Made by a program: the position numbers and the translations under genes | Shown: positions 15,023 to 15,480 of the stretch, piece after piece | Layout: the number at the start of each line of letters is the position of its first letter | Position numbering within the stretch: position 1 is the stretch's first letter | DNA from: Thermoplasmata archaeon | GTDB taxonomy: Archaea > Thermoplasmatota > Thermoplasmata > UBA184 | DNA: 15,480 nucleotides | NCBI GenBank assembly: GCA_030064695.1 | Contig: JASHYV010000141.1 | Location: forward strand, 1 to 15,480 | Direction of reading: 5' to 3' | Notes under the pieces: generated by a model | What the model saw: only the letters and a program-made list of their open reading frames with translations | What the model was told of the DNA's origin: nothing | Databases searched by the model: none

Positions 15023-15480
15023 ATGGTCCCCGCCCGTCCCGGTCCGCCCCGGTTCACGTCGTTCCGGCTCGCGAACGGCCTCACCGTCGTGCTCGCTCCG
15101 CGCGCCGAGAGCCCGACCGCGAGCGTCTGGGTCTGGTACCAGGTCGGCTCGAAGAACGAGTGGCCCGGAGTCACCGGCGCGTCGCACTGGGTCGAGCACA
15201 TGCTCTTCGAGGGCTCGCCCCGGTACGCCAAGGGGGAGATCGACCGCGCGGTCGTGAGCGTGGGCGGTCAGCTCAACGCCTTCACCGACGCCGACTTCAC
15301 CGCCTACTTCTCGACCGTGCCCCGCGAGCACCTGGCCGTGCCGCTGGACATCGAGTCGGACCGGATGACCCGGGCCCTGATCACCGACGAGGAGGTCGAG
15401 CGCGAGCGGACGATCATCTTCTCCGAGCGAGAGGGGGACGAGAACTGGCCCGAGTTCCGCGTGGACGAGGAGATGTGGCA
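15023..15480 (+). CDS. M16-family zinc peptidase, N-terminal part (cut by window end)
   Basis: The frame is open from ATG 15023 to the end of the window (152 complete codons). It encodes the start of an M16 (pitrilysin/processing-peptidase) domain. Seen in order: FRLANGLTVVLAP (14-26), VWVWYQVGSKNE (35-46), the inverted zinc motif H55-W-V-E58-H59 in GASHWVEHMLFEGS, GGQLNAFTDADFTAYF (81-96), and the third zinc ligand E135 in IIFSERE, 76 residues after H59 as usual. All zinc-site residues are therefore present, and the domain should be catalytic. No signal peptide precedes it, so it is probably cytoplasmic. A second, non-catalytic M16 domain would be expected beyond the window. The gene diverges from the lipid operon across 101 bp and has its own TATA box. 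M16 peptidases are patchy in archaea, so acquisition from bacteria is possible but unproven. Confidence 0.9.
   Translation, partial: MVPARPGPPRFTSFRLANGLTVVLAPRAESPTASVWVWYQVGSKNEWPGVTGASHWVEHMLFEGSPRYAKGEIDRAVVSVGGQLNAFTDADFTAYFSTVPREHLAVPLDIESDRMTRALITDEEVERERTIIFSEREGDENWPEFRVDEEMW

Noticed and set aside
1..15480. tRNA, rRNA, CRISPR, insertion sequence or prophage features
   Set aside because: I found no repeat arrays, transposase-like proteins, inverted-repeat ends or tRNA-like cloverleaf segments; nearly all bases are covered by conserved housekeeping genes.

Overview
The window is very GC-rich (about 70% by eye), with compact genes that mostly overlap by 4 bp and many GTG starts. It is archaeal: it carries CDP-archaeol synthase, geranylgeranylglyceryl-phosphate (GGGP) synthase, DGGGP synthase, an archaeal two-repeat tRNA-splicing endonuclease and a DUF2070 membrane protein. 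A euryarchaeal-type lineage, perhaps a high-GC Thermoplasmatota from soil or sediment, fits best. That placement is inference; no rRNA or other phylogenetic marker is present.

Region 1 (1-7685, plus strand) is one unbroken biosynthetic operon. It opens with the C-terminal tail of aspartate-semialdehyde dehydrogenase (asd). Aspartate kinase and a complete tryptophan pathway in the order trpE-G-D-C-F-B-A follow. Every junction overlaps (4, 4, 4, 4, 4, 4, 8 and 14 bp), so there is no room for an internal promoter, leader peptide or attenuator. Together the trp genes convert chorismate to tryptophan. The two aspartate-branch genes supply aspartate semialdehyde. In archaea that use the DKFP route, this compound is also a precursor of the aromatic ring, which may explain the linkage.

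Region 2 (14921 down to 7691, minus strand) is a seven-gene run: DGGGP synthase, GGGP synthase, DUF2070, M20 metallopeptidase, CDP-archaeol synthase, orotate phosphoribosyltransferase, tRNA-splicing endonuclease. Three of them catalyse the central steps of archaeal ether-lipid synthesis: two prenyl transfers onto glycerol-1-phosphate, then CTP activation. The run ends 5 bp from the trp operon in a convergent arrangement. A perfect 8-bp inverted repeat holds both stop codons there.

Region 3 (14922-15480) has a 101-bp divergent spacer with TATA-like elements about 28 nt from each start codon, as expected for leaderless transcripts. After it comes the N-terminal third or so of an M16-family zinc peptidase, cut by the window end.

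I recognise no mobile elements, CRISPR arrays, tRNAs or rRNAs, and no gene-free stretch over 300 bp. I see no clearly new system. The points most worth a second look are the asd-lysC-trp linkage, altered active-site motifs in the aspartate kinase and TrpC, and DUF2070 inside a lipid operon.
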